Below are positions 15,672 to 24,297 of a DNA stretch of 51,051 bases, in pieces. Source of the stretch: Actinomycetota bacterium (lineage in GTDB: Bacteria; Actinomycetota; Actinomycetes; Propionibacteriales; Propionibacteriaceae); contig JAIUOT010000012.1 of assembly GCA_020161015.1 (NCBI GenBank), positions 1 to 51,051 of the forward strand, read 5' to 3'. The notes beneath the pieces are model-generated. The model saw nothing but the letters and a program-made list of their open reading frames with translations, was not told where the DNA came from and did not search any database. The translations under genes and the position numbers were made by a program. Position 1 is the first letter of the stretch; each line of letters begins with the position of its first letter.

Positions 15672-16055
15672 ATGGCCGGCGACGGGCTGGAGGGCGCGAG
15701 GTCGGCGCTGATCGGCGCGGAGCTGGCCGAGACCGCCTCCGAGCGATACCTTCTCGCCCACCTCGCGGCTCTGCGGGTGGCCGCAGCCGTGCTCGCGGCG
15801 CGGGCTCACGCGGCGTCCGGCGCCCGCCTTCGCAACGCCTGGCAGCTCGTCGCGGAGGTGGCTCCGGAATTCGCGGAGTGGGCGGGCTACTTCGCCGCAG
15901 GCCAGCACAAGCGGCAGGCGGTCGCGGCCGGGGCGGTGGCCCTGGTCGCGCACCGGGAGGCCGACGACCTCCTCCGGGACGCGCAGGCGTTCCACGACGA
16001 GGTCGCCCGCCGGCTCGCGGCCGGCCGGCGCCGCGGCGCGAGGGAGGCCGGATGA
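15672..16055 (+). CDS. HEPN-like helical protein (SAV_6107 family) upstream of dinB
   Basis: 127-residue all-helical, alanine-rich protein. The pattern ERYLLAHLAALRVAAAVLAARA followed by the NAWQLVAEVAPEFAEWAGYFA region and READDLLRDA matches the actinobacterial SAV_6107-type HEPN family, often found beside Y-family polymerase genes. HEPN proteins can be RNases with an R-X4-6-H motif; two such spacings exist here (R25-H30 and R102-H108), but whether either is catalytic is unknown. The ATG at 15672 follows AAGGAGG at an ideal distance. The stop overlaps the dinB ATG by 4 bp, and a LexA box upstream suggests SOS induction of both. Confidence 0.75.
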   Translation: MAGDGLEGARSALIGAELAETASERYLLAHLAALRVAAAVLAARAHAASGARLRNAWQLVAEVAPEFAEWAGYFAAGQHKRQAVAAGAVALVAHREADDLLRDAQAFHDEVARRLAAGRRRGAREAG

Positions 16056-17242
16056 GCGCGCCGTCCGCGCCGGCGCCGGGGCGGGTGGTCATGTGCGTCG
16101 ACATGGACGCGTTCTACGCGTCCGTGGAACTGCGCCGGCACCCGGAGTGGCGCGACGTGCCGATGTGGGTCGGGGGAGCCGGACGCGGCGTCGTGCTGTC
16201 CGCCAACTACCCCGCGCGGGCCTACGGCGTCCGCGGCGGCATGTCGTCCGCCCAGGCGCGGCGGCTGTGCCCGCACGCCGTCTGCGCGCCGCCCGACTTC
16301 GACGCCTACACCGAGGTGTCGGACGGGATCGTCGCCATCCTGGAGACCTTCACCGCGCGCGTGGAGTGCGCGTCGATCGACGAGGCCTACCTCGACCTGA
16401 CCGGGGCGGAGCGCAGCACCGGCACCGCCGTCCGCGTCGGTGAACGGCTGCGCGCGATCGTCCACGACGAGCAGGGCATCTCCTGTTCGGTGGGCATCGG
16501 CCCCAACAAGCTGGTCGCGAAGATGGCCACCAATGCCGCGAAGCCGGACGGCCTGCGGGAGGTGGCGCCGCACGAGGTGCTCGGCTTCCTCCATCCCCAG
16601 CCGGTCGAGAACCTGGTCGGGGTTGGGGAGAGCACCGCCGCGCGCCTCCGGCCGCTCGGGGTGGTCACCGTGGCCGACCTCGCCGCGCTGCCGCGCGCCA
16701 CGCTCCAGCGGGAGTTCGGGCTGCGGGCCGGCGCGCTGCTCGCCGACCTCGCCTGGGGGGTGGATGCCAGCCGGGTGGTCGCCCGTCCTGGCGAGCGCGG
16801 CGTCGGCAACCAGGAGACCTTCGGACGTGACATCACCGACACGGCCCAGGTGCAGGCAGAGCTCCTCCGGCTCGCGGTGAAGGTGGCCTCGCGGATGCGG
16901 GCGGCGGAGGTGCTCGGGCGGACGGTGACCCTCCACCTCAGGTTCTCGGACTTCTCGACCACCTCGCGATCGCTCACCCTCGCGGCCCCGTCCGACCTCA
17001 CCGAGGACGTGTACGGCGCCGCCGTCCGGCTGTACGCAAAACTGCGTCCGGGGCGGCCCGTCCGCCGGGTGGGGATCCGTGTGACGGGACTGGCCGACCG
17101 CGGGACGGTCGCGCTCCAGCCCACCCTTGATGCCCCTGACCACGGATGGCGTGATGCCGAGCGGGCCGCGGACGACGTGATCCTGAGGTTCGGGCCGCGG
17201 GCGGTGCGTCGTGCGGTACTCACCCGGCGGGAACGGCCCTGA
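16052..17242 (+). CDS. dinB: DNA polymerase IV (Y-family translesion polymerase)
   Basis: 396-residue Y-family polymerase that copies across damaged template bases. The catalytic acidic residues lie in CVDMDAFYASVE (D17) and ASIDEAYLDL (D110, E111). The palm-finger motif SANYPARAYGVRGGM, the helix-hairpin-helix region VGVGESTAARLRPLGV and the little-finger domain (about 240-350) follow in order. Length is close to other actinobacterial DinB proteins. No clear C-terminal beta-clamp motif was identified. The start ATG overlaps the HEPN-like gene stop, so the two are translationally coupled, and the upstream LexA box predicts DNA-damage induction. Confidence 0.94.
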   Translation: MSAPSAPAPGRVVMCVDMDAFYASVELRRHPEWRDVPMWVGGAGRGVVLSANYPARAYGVRGGMSSAQARRLCPHAVCAPPDFDAYTEVSDGIVAILETFTARVECASIDEAYLDLTGAERSTGTAVRVGERLRAIVHDEQGISCSVGIGPNKLVAKMATNAAKPDGLREVAPHEVLGFLHPQPVENLVGVGESTAARLRPLGVVTVADLAALPRATLQREFGLRAGALLADLAWGVDASRVVARPGERGVGNQETFGRDITDTAQVQAELLRLAVKVASRMRAAEVLGRTVTLHLRFSDFSTTSRSLTLAAPSDLTEDVYGAAVRLYAKLRPGRPVRRVGIRVTGLADRGTVALQPTLDAPDHGWRDAERAADDVILRFGPRAVRRAVLTRRERP

Positions 17243-17265
17243 CGGCCGGATCCGGGGGTGCTCGG

Positions 17266-17294
17266 TTCCGAAATGCCTCGTGCCCGCCTAAACT
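17266..17294 (+). promoter_or_regulatory. Putative promoter of the DUF3040 gene
   Basis: TTCCGA (17266-17271) and TAAACT (17289-17294) are separated by 17 bp, about 40 nt before the start codon at 17335. The -35 match is weak (3 of 6); the -10 match is better. Confidence 0.4.
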
Positions 17295-17334
17295 TGGGCT
17301 TGTCCCGTCGGGACCCGTGAACCAGGGAGGCAGC

Positions 17335-17703
17335 ATGGCGCTCTCGGACGAAGAGCAGAAGCTCCTCGACCAGCTGGAAGCTGCGCTCGCGGCCGAAGAC
17401 CCCAAGCTCGCCAGCGCACTCCGCGGCACGACCCATCGCTGGGAGCGCCGCCGCGCGATCCTCGCCGGGCTCGGCTTCCTCGTCGGACTCGCCGCCCTGA
17501 TCGGGGGCATGCAGGTGCACCCGGCGATCAGCGTGGTCGGCTTCGTCGTCATGCTCGCCGCAGCGGTTCTCGGCGTCACCGCCTGGCAGCAGTCCGCGGA
17601 CGCCGCCGACGGCCAGGGTGCGGGCGGCCGCGCGGGGAACCACTCGGAGTTCCTGGGCCGCATGGACGAGCGCTGGCGCCGCAACACCGACGACGGCGCC
17701 TGA
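17335..17703 (+). CDS. DUF3040 domain membrane protein
   Basis: 122-residue small membrane protein. The N-terminal MALSDEEQKLLDQLEAAL is the signature of the actinobacterial DUF3040 family. It is followed by a basic RWERRR stop and two hydrophobic segments (41-58 and 64-84), then a polar tail. Function is unknown; members are often found near dinB and division genes. The ATG at 17335 has an AGGGAGG site (17324-17330) 4 nt upstream, making it preferable to an in-frame GTG at 17317. Its stop lies 3 nt from the stop of the convergent tgpA-like gene. Confidence 0.88.
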   Translation: MALSDEEQKLLDQLEAALAAEDPKLASALRGTTHRWERRRAILAGLGFLVGLAALIGGMQVHPAISVVGFVVMLAAAVLGVTAWQQSADAADGQGAGGRAGNHSEFLGRMDERWRRNTDDGA

Positions 17704-17706
17704 GCG

Positions 17707-19830
17707 TCACCGGCCCGGCCGCCACAGGGACCGCGGCCACCACTTCCCGGCGGTGGGCACTGCCCACCGCCTTTCCACTGCCCGACTGACCCGCCCGACC
17801 AGCGCGGGCAGGGCGTCAGCCGCGGCCGGCTCCCGGTCGTAGCGGCCGCGCTCCACCGTCACCGCCAGGGCCCACAGCGCCTCGCGGCCGTCCTCGTCCA
17901 GACCAGCGCCCAGCAGGGTGGCGACCTGCCTGCTCGTCCCGTCCGGCCACGGCCCGGCGTGGTCGAGCACGACCGCCCGCACCTCCCGCCACGCACGTTC
18001 TCCGGCCCTCGCCGGGTCGGAGCCGGGCCTGAGTCGGCTGCGCCGCTGCGCGGCCCGCACCAGCCGCGGGGCGGCACCGAGCGCCAGCGCCAGTCCCGCG
18101 GCGCCCCCCAGCCAGCCCGGTCCTCCTGCCGCGAGGCCGTCCTGCGCACCGGCACCGGGGAGTTCCGGGTCGTCGACGGTGGTCGGCGCAGCCGTCGGGA
18201 CGGTCGGCGTCGGGGCAGAACTGGGGACGGCGCTCGCGCTCGACGTCCCGCCGCCACCGGCGGTGGCGCCGCCAGGGGTCGGGTCCACGGGCACCCAGCC
18301 CACTCCGTTGCCGAAGGAGAGTTCCACCCAGGCGTGCATGTTCCGGGTGGACACCTCCCACCGTTCCCCCCGTTCGGTGCCGGGGAGGAAGCCGACCACG
18401 ACGCGCGACGGGATGCCGACCGCCCGGGCCAGCACGGCCAGCGAGCCGGCGAACTGCTCGCAGTAGCCCGTGCGACTGCCCAGCAGGAAGTCCTCGAGGG
18501 TGCCCAGCGTGGTGCCCGGGGCGACGCGGGTGTTGTAGCGGAACGCGTCCGAGCGCAGGAAGGACGCGAGCGCGAGCGCCTTCTCGCCCGCGGTCTCCGC
18601 GCCCGCCCGGGTCGTCACCTCCACCGCGAGCCGGCGGACGGAGTCCGGCAGGCCGGGCGGCAGGGCGAGGGTGAGCCCGCCGTCGCCCGGCTCGCCGGGT
18701 TCGGCCAGCGTCGGCAGCATCGTCTCCAGGCCGGGCAGCCGCGCCGTCCGGGCGGTGTAGGCCAGGTCACGGGTGGCGCTCGCACGACCGTCCCCGACGG
18801 CCACGACGGCAAGGGTGCGGGGGTCGTAGCGCCAGTTGTCCCCCGGCACCTCCGCCGCGACCGGGAACCACGGCATCGGCAGGTACTCGCTGGCCAGGTC
18901 TCCGACCTCGACGGAGGTCTCGACCGCCTGCGTGCTGCCCACCCGCGGCAGGTCCCCGCCGAACTGGAGCGCGACGAGGTCGGTCGCCACGAGGTGGAAG
19001 CCCTTCTCGTCGAAGGCCGACAGCGCAGCCAGCCGCAGGTACTGGCCCTCCCCGTCCGAGGTCCGGTAGGTCAGGACGGTCCGGTCGGCCGTCGCGTTGA
19101 TGTTTCGGATGAGGTCGATGCTCGGGTCGCCCAGCTGGACGGTGCCCTGGCCGAAGGTGTCGGTCCGGTCGCCGAAGCGCTCGGGGATCGGTTGCGCGGC
19201 GAGCACGGCCCCGGCCAGGGCGAGCGTCGTCGCGATCGTGGCCGCGGTCAGCACGCCGCGGCGCCAGCCGGCGGCCGTTGCCTCGTGCGTCCCGGGCGGG
19301 CCCGCTGCGGCGTTGCGCGACGCGGTGGCGAGCACCAGGGCGTAGCCGGCGGCCGGGAAGGCGAACAGCGCGGGGCTGGTCTCCGCGTAGATGGCCACGG
19401 TCGGCACCAGGTAGGGCAGGACCAGCACGGGGAACGTCCACGCGGGGGAGGCCAGGCCGACAGCCAGTGTCTCGACCAGCAGGTACAGCACCCACAGCAG
19501 CAGCGCGCTGAAGAGGGCGACGCCGGACTGGTACGGCATCGGGGCGAAGGACTCCCGCACGAACTCGGCGGTCTCCGCGTAGAGCGCGAGCGGCTCGGAC
19601 GCCGCCGGGGCGAGCCACGGCACCAGCGCTGCCGGCAGCAGCTGCACCAGGCGGACGACGACCTCGCCGGAGCCACCGTGCCGCGCGAGCAGGCCGAGCG
19701 CGACGCTGAGGGCGACCAGGGCACCGGCGAGGGCCAGGAAGCTGCGGTCCTCGGTGAGCGCGACGATCGGGACGCCCGCCGCCATCGCCGCGACGGCCGA
19801 CGCGGCGCTCATCCGGCCGGCCGCGGTCAC
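17707..19830 (-). CDS. Transmembrane transglutaminase-like protein (TgpA family, DUF3488)
   Basis: 707-residue protein. The N-terminal third has several membrane segments (about residues 10-190, DUF3488/TgpA_N type). It is followed by an extracytoplasmic transglutaminase core with catalytic C457 in GYCEQFAGSLA, H499 in MHAWVEL and D516 in VDPTPGG, then a Ser/Thr/Pro/Ala-rich linker and a hydrophobic segment with a cytoplasmic tail. The GTG at 19830 is preferred because it overlaps the DUF58 stop by 4 bp (GTGA). It belongs to a moxR-DUF58-tgpA operon. Members are suspected to act on surface proteins or peptides; the substrate is unknown. Confidence 0.88.
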   Translation of the reverse strand: MTAAGRMSAASAVAAMAAGVPIVALTEDRSFLALAGALVALSVALGLLARHGGSGEVVVRLVQLLPAALVPWLAPAASEPLALYAETAEFVRESFAPMPYQSGVALFSALLLWVLYLLVETLAVGLASPAWTFPVLVLPYLVPTVAIYAETSPALFAFPAAGYALVLATASRNAAAGPPGTHEATAAGWRRGVLTAATIATTLALAGAVLAAQPIPERFGDRTDTFGQGTVQLGDPSIDLIRNINATADRTVLTYRTSDGEGQYLRLAALSAFDEKGFHLVATDLVALQFGGDLPRVGSTQAVETSVEVGDLASEYLPMPWFPVAAEVPGDNWRYDPRTLAVVAVGDGRASATRDLAYTARTARLPGLETMLPTLAEPGEPGDGGLTLALPPGLPDSVRRLAVEVTTRAGAETAGEKALALASFLRSDAFRYNTRVAPGTTLGTLEDFLLGSRTGYCEQFAGSLAVLARAVGIPSRVVVGFLPGTERGERWEVSTRNMHAWVELSFGNGVGWVPVDPTPGGATAGGGGTSSASAVPSSAPTPTVPTAAPTTVDDPELPGAGAQDGLAAGGPGWLGGAAGLALALGAAPRLVRAAQRRSRLRPGSDPARAGERAWREVRAVVLDHAGPWPDGTSRQVATLLGAGLDEDGREALWALAVTVERGRYDREPAAADALPALVGRVSRAVERRWAVPTAGKWWPRSLWRPGR

Positions 19831-21026
19831 CGCTCGTCCTCCACGCCCAGCTCGCGCCAGGCCGCGGCGATCGGCGTGCCGGGGCCGGCGACCACGCACT
19901 TCCAGCCCGTGGCGCGCACCGCGTCCGCACGGTTCGCGTCCTCACGGGACCGGGGGACGAGGACGGCCCAGCACGCGCGTCCGTGGCGTCCGGCGTCGGC
20001 GAGCGCGTCGAGGTCGGCGGCGTCCACCCGGCCAAGGACGGCCACGAGCAGCTGGCCCTCCGCGCCGCGCCCGCTCGCGCCGAGCGCCTCGCGCAGCGAG
20101 GGCGCAGGGTCGGTGGCGAGCTCCGCCAGGTGCTCGAGCACCACCTCCTCGCGGCCGGAGCCCAGCCGGTGCGGGCTGAGGACGCGGCCGTCCGCGGCGA
20201 CGAGGCCCAGGTCGAACCCGTCGCGCAGGAGGTGGATCGAGACCGAGGCCGCGGCCGAGACCACCCACTCCAGCCGCTCGTCGTGGGCACGGGACGAGTA
20301 CGCCAGCGCGCGGTTGTCGACCACGACGGTGGCGCTGGGGTCCCAGGCCCGTTCCTCGCGACGGACCATCAGCTGGCCGGTGTGCGCGCTCGAGCGCCAG
20401 TGGATCCGCCGCACGTCGTCGCCCTGCTGGTACTCCCTGACCAGCACGTCGTCCGCGCTGCCGAGGCCGGTGCGCAGCAGGGTGGTGTCGGTGGCCTGCC
20501 CGACCCCGGACGCTCCTCGCTGGTTGGACAGCGGCTCCACCCGCGGGGTCACCAGGACCTCGGTGCGGCCGCGTGCGGTGAACCGTGCGCGGGCCAGCCC
20601 GAGGCCGTCCGCGACACTGCGCTCCACGGGCCCGATCGCGTGCCGCCCCCGCCGGTGCGGACGCAGCTCGTAGCGGACGGACTGCCGCCAGCGGCCCAGG
20701 CCGGCGGCGAAGCCGTACCACCGGGCCTCCCCGAGTGCTTCCGGCAGCAGGTCGCGCACCCGCGACACCCCGCCGAGGGCGATGCCGCCCGGCTCGAGGA
20801 GGAGCTCGACCCGGGCGGTCCCGCCGACGCCCAGCCGGGCGGGATTCACCCGCCGCTGGACGCGGAGGCGCGCGGTGCCGGGCAGGAGGAGGAGCAGGCT
20901 CGCCACCGGGAGGAGGGCGAGGAACAGGCCGGGCCACCACAGGTCGCGCTGGCCGACGACGAACGCCACCGCGCACCACGCGACCCCGGCCCCCACCAGG
21001 GCCCAGCCGCGGGCGGTCAGGTTCAT
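19827..21026 (-). CDS. DUF58 domain protein
   Basis: 399-residue protein with two N-terminal membrane segments (about residues 7-25 and 29-48). A beta-rich region follows, then the family core with the signature REYQQGDDVRRIHWRSSA and a von Willebrand A-like C-terminal half (ATVVVDNRAL). DUF58 proteins are regularly encoded between a MoxR AAA+ ATPase and a TgpA-like transglutaminase, as here, and are presumed clients or partners of the ATPase. The ATG is one base beyond the moxR stop and the stop overlaps tgpA, so the three genes form a tight operon. Confidence 0.88.
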   Translation of the reverse strand: MNLTARGWALVGAGVAWCAVAFVVGQRDLWWPGLFLALLPVASLLLLLPGTARLRVQRRVNPARLGVGGTARVELLLEPGGIALGGVSRVRDLLPEALGEARWYGFAAGLGRWRQSVRYELRPHRRGRHAIGPVERSVADGLGLARARFTARGRTEVLVTPRVEPLSNQRGASGVGQATDTTLLRTGLGSADDVLVREYQQGDDVRRIHWRSSAHTGQLMVRREERAWDPSATVVVDNRALAYSSRAHDERLEWVVSAAASVSIHLLRDGFDLGLVAADGRVLSPHRLGSGREEVVLEHLAELATDPAPSLREALGASGRGAEGQLLVAVLGRVDAADLDALADAGRHGRACWAVLVPRSREDANRADAVRATGWKCVVAGPGTPIAAAWRELGVEDER

Positions 21027-21027
21027 G

Positions 21028-21996
<969 letters not shown>

Positions 21997-22076
21997 GTTG
22001 CCTCCCCTCTGCCGCTCAACCATAGGCGGCGCCCCCGAAGGCCCGGCAAGGAGGCGGTGGCGGGCGGTGGGGGAAA

Positions 22077-22142
22077 TGGGGACGAATGGGGTGTGCAGTG
22101 GAGCAAAGTGGAGTACTGTGGCGCCAAGTGGAGGAGAGTGAA
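22077..22142 (+). promoter_or_regulatory. MraZ operator: seven phased TGG boxes upstream of mraZ
   Basis: TGGG, TGGG, TGGA, TGGA, TGGC, TGGA and TGAA start at 22077, 22087, 22099, 22109, 22119, 22129 and 22139, with a 10-bp period and one 12-bp step. The central ones read AGTGGAGNNN. E. coli MraZ binds TGGG-type direct repeats with about 10-bp phasing upstream of its own gene, and this array sits in the same position. TACTGT at 22114-22119 could be the -10 box inside the array. Confidence 0.72.
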
Positions 22143-22155
22143 GGGGGAAGGACCC

Positions 22156-22584
22156 GTGTTCCTGGGCACCTACACCCCCAAGCTCGACGACAAGGGACGG
22201 TTCTTCCTGCCCGCGAAGTTCCGTGAGCAGTTGTCGGCCGGCCTGGTCATCACCCGGGCGCAGGATCGCTGCCTGGCGATCTGGCCCACCGAGGCCTTCA
22301 TGGCCGAGGTGGCCAACTCGGCGAACGGGCCCTCCACGGTCCGCGGGGTGCGGGACTACCAGCGCATGGTGGCCTCGGGCGCCTCGGACGAACTGCCGGA
22401 CAGCCAGGGACGGGTCACCGTCCCGCCACCACTGAGGGCCTACGCGGGCCTGACGAAGGAGATCGTCGTGATCGGGGCGTTCAACCGCCTCGAGGTGTGG
22501 GACGCGGCGACCTGGGCGGACTACTCGGCAGCACAGGAAGAGGCCTTCGCGGCCTTGGACGAGGGAGCACCTGCGGTGGGCTGA
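22156..22584 (+). CDS. mraZ: Transcriptional regulator MraZ
   Basis: 142-residue DNA-binding protein made of two AbrB-like (SpoVT/MraZ) halves. The signature FLGTYTPKLDDKGRFFLPAKFR is at the N-terminus, and the second half has DSQGRVTVPPPLRAYAGL. MraZ oligomerises to a ring, binds direct repeats and represses the dcw cluster, including itself. The start is the GTG at 22156, with GGGGGAAGGA upstream. Earlier in-frame starts run through the operator and antisense to moxR and are not credible. Length matches the family. Confidence 0.95.
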   Translation: MFLGTYTPKLDDKGRFFLPAKFREQLSAGLVITRAQDRCLAIWPTEAFMAEVANSANGPSTVRGVRDYQRMVASGASDELPDSQGRVTVPPPLRAYAGLTKEIVVIGAFNRLEVWDAATWADYSAAQEEAFAALDEGAPAVG

Positions 22585-22593
22585 CCGCTGTGG

Positions 22594-22707
22594 GTACCGG
22601 CTCGTGCGGTTGCGGCTCCGATCCGGACCGTCGGGTTCCTGGCGCACCTTCCCCGGTGCCAGGCGCCGACGACGGTCCGGCTCGGAACCACGGCGCACGA
22701 GCCGTAC
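22594..22707 (+). other. Long imperfect stem-loop filling the mraZ-rsmH gap
   Basis: The intergenic DNA folds on itself almost end to end. An outer stem pairs GGCTCGTGCG (22599-22608) with CGCACGAGCC (22694-22703), extended by GTA/TAC. A middle stem of 17 pairs with one mismatch joins 22617-22633 and 22670-22686. An apical hairpin, CCTGG..CACC/GGTGCCAGG, closes at 22638-22663. No T-run follows. It could be an attenuator, an RNA-processing site or a small inverted-repeat element. Confidence 0.7.
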
Positions 22708-22738
22708 GGTTCACACGAGGCAGGGCGAGGGTCGAGGC

Positions 22739-23713
22739 ATGGTTCCCACCGACGACGCGAGGGCTACTCACGTACCCGTGCTCGCCGAGCGGATCGTGGA
22801 GGTGCTGGCCCCGGCGCTGGCCGCGCCCGGCTCCACCTACGTCGACGGCACCCTCGGGCTGGGCGGCCACGCCGCCCTCATCCTGGACGCGTGCCCGCAG
22901 GCACGGCTGGTCGGCATCGACCGTGACCCGGCCGCGCTGGCTGTGGCGGGGGAGCGGCTGGCCCGCTTCGGCGACCGCGTCGCCCTCTTCCGCGCGGTCT
23001 ACTCCGAGCTTCCCGACGTGCTGGCCCGCGCCGGCCGGCGCCCCGTGCAGGCCGTCCTGCTCGACCTCGGGCTGTCGTCCCTCCAGATCGACCGCCGCGA
23101 CCGCGGCTTCGCGTACTCGGTGGACGCCCCGCTGGACATGCGCATGGACCCCGACTCCCCGCTCACCGCCGCCACCATCGTGAACACCTGGGCCGCCGCC
23201 GACCTGGCGCGGATCCTCCGCGTGCACGGCGAGGAGCGGTTCGCCGAGCGGATCGCGGACCGCATCGTCGCCGCCCGCGCGGACGCGCCCTTCACCAGTT
23301 CCGCGCGCCTGGTGCAGGTGATCGCGGACGCGATCCCCGCCGCGGCCCGCAACACCGGTGGCCACCCGGCCAAGCGGACGTTCCAGGCTCTGCGGATCGT
23401 CGTCAACGCCGAGCTCGAAGCCCTCGCCGCGGTGCTGCCGGCCGCGCTCGACGCACTGGCGCCCTCCGGCCGGATGGCCGTGCTGGCCTACCACTCCGGC
23501 GAGGACCGGATGGTCAAGCGCGCCTTCGCCGCAGCCTCGACCGACCGCGTGCCGGCCGGTGTCCCCGATGTCCCGGCCGCCTACCGGGCCCAGTACACGC
23601 TGCTGACCAGGGGTGCGGAGCGCCCCGGGTCCGCGGAGATCCAGGCAAACCCCCGGGCCGCATCCGCACGCCTGCGCGTGATCGCCCGCAACCCCCAGGA
23701 GGTGCCCCGATGA
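22739..23713 (+). CDS. rsmH: 16S rRNA (cytosine-1402-N4)-methyltransferase
   Basis: 324-residue SAM-dependent methyltransferase (MraW/RsmH) that modifies C1402 in the ribosomal P site. The N-terminal HVPVLAERIVEVL and the SAM-binding DGTLGLGGHAALIL (about 36-49) are present, as are LLDLGLSSLQID, RGFAYS, LDMRMD and PAKRTFQALRIVVNAEL. The usual FHSLEDR appears as YHSGEDR, a mild deviation. The start is the ATG at 22739; no strong Shine-Dalgarno sequence is seen (GAGGGTCGAGG nearby). It follows the mraZ-rsmH stem-loop, and its stop overlaps the next gene by 4 bp. Confidence 0.95.
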   Translation: MVPTDDARATHVPVLAERIVEVLAPALAAPGSTYVDGTLGLGGHAALILDACPQARLVGIDRDPAALAVAGERLARFGDRVALFRAVYSELPDVLARAGRRPVQAVLLDLGLSSLQIDRRDRGFAYSVDAPLDMRMDPDSPLTAATIVNTWAAADLARILRVHGEERFAERIADRIVAARADAPFTSSARLVQVIADAIPAAARNTGGHPAKRTFQALRIVVNAELEALAAVLPAALDALAPSGRMAVLAYHSGEDRMVKRAFAAASTDRVPAGVPDVPAAYRAQYTLLTRGAERPGSAEIQANPRAASARLRVIARNPQEVPR

Positions 23714-24297
23714 CCGCCCTGCTCGCCCCCCGTCCCGAGCGATCCCCCCGCCCGTCGCTGCGCCCGGTCGAGCCCCGGCGCCGTCGGATGGCCACCGTCC
23801 CGTTCGCGATGGTGGTGGCGCTCGTGCTGGCTGTGGGCATGGTCGCGCTGCTGGTGCTCACCACGGCCCTGCAGGACCAGACGTTCTCGGTGCAGGCCAA
23901 GCAGCGCGAGGCCGAGCGGCTGGCCGACCAGCTCTCCGCGCTCCAGGCCCAGCTCGCCGACACCCGCTCTGTGCAGAACCTCGCGGTCGCCGCGCAGCAC
24001 CTCGGCATGCGTCCGAACCCCTACGGCGCCCAGCTCCAGCTGCCGGACGGCACCGTGGTCGGGACGGCCTCTGCGGTGACGGGCGTGGAGATCCCCGGGG
24101 TCCGCTACCTCACCCCCGAGCAGGCCGACGCACAGGTGAAGGCGCTCGCCAGGGCTGAGGCCGAGCGCAAGGCGCGGCTGAAGGCCGAGGCGAAGGCGAA
24201 GGCGGAGGCCAAGGCGAAGAAGGAGGCGGAGGCGAGGAAGAAGGCCGAGGCCGAGAAGGCGAAGGAGGACGCGGCGAAGCAGGGGACGCAGCCGTGA
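23710..24297 (+). CDS. FtsL-like division protein with a long Lys/Ala/Glu-rich tail
   Basis: 195-residue bitopic membrane protein in the ftsL position between rsmH and ftsI. A basic cytoplasmic N-terminus is followed by one membrane segment (residues 29-53), a short coiled coil (57-88), and a C-terminal extension that from about residue 143 to 192 is almost entirely K, A and E with some R, TolA-like in appearance. FtsL forms the FtsQLB complex that activates septal peptidoglycan synthesis. The first 100 residues and position fit FtsL; the tail is extra. The start overlaps the rsmH stop and the stop overlaps ftsI by 4 bp. Confidence 0.75.
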   Translation: MTALLAPRPERSPRPSLRPVEPRRRRMATVPFAMVVALVLAVGMVALLVLTTALQDQTFSVQAKQREAERLADQLSALQAQLADTRSVQNLAVAAQHLGMRPNPYGAQLQLPDGTVVGTASAVTGVEIPGVRYLTPEQADAQVKALARAEAERKARLKAEAKAKAEAKAKKEAEARKKAEAEKAKEDAAKQGTQP

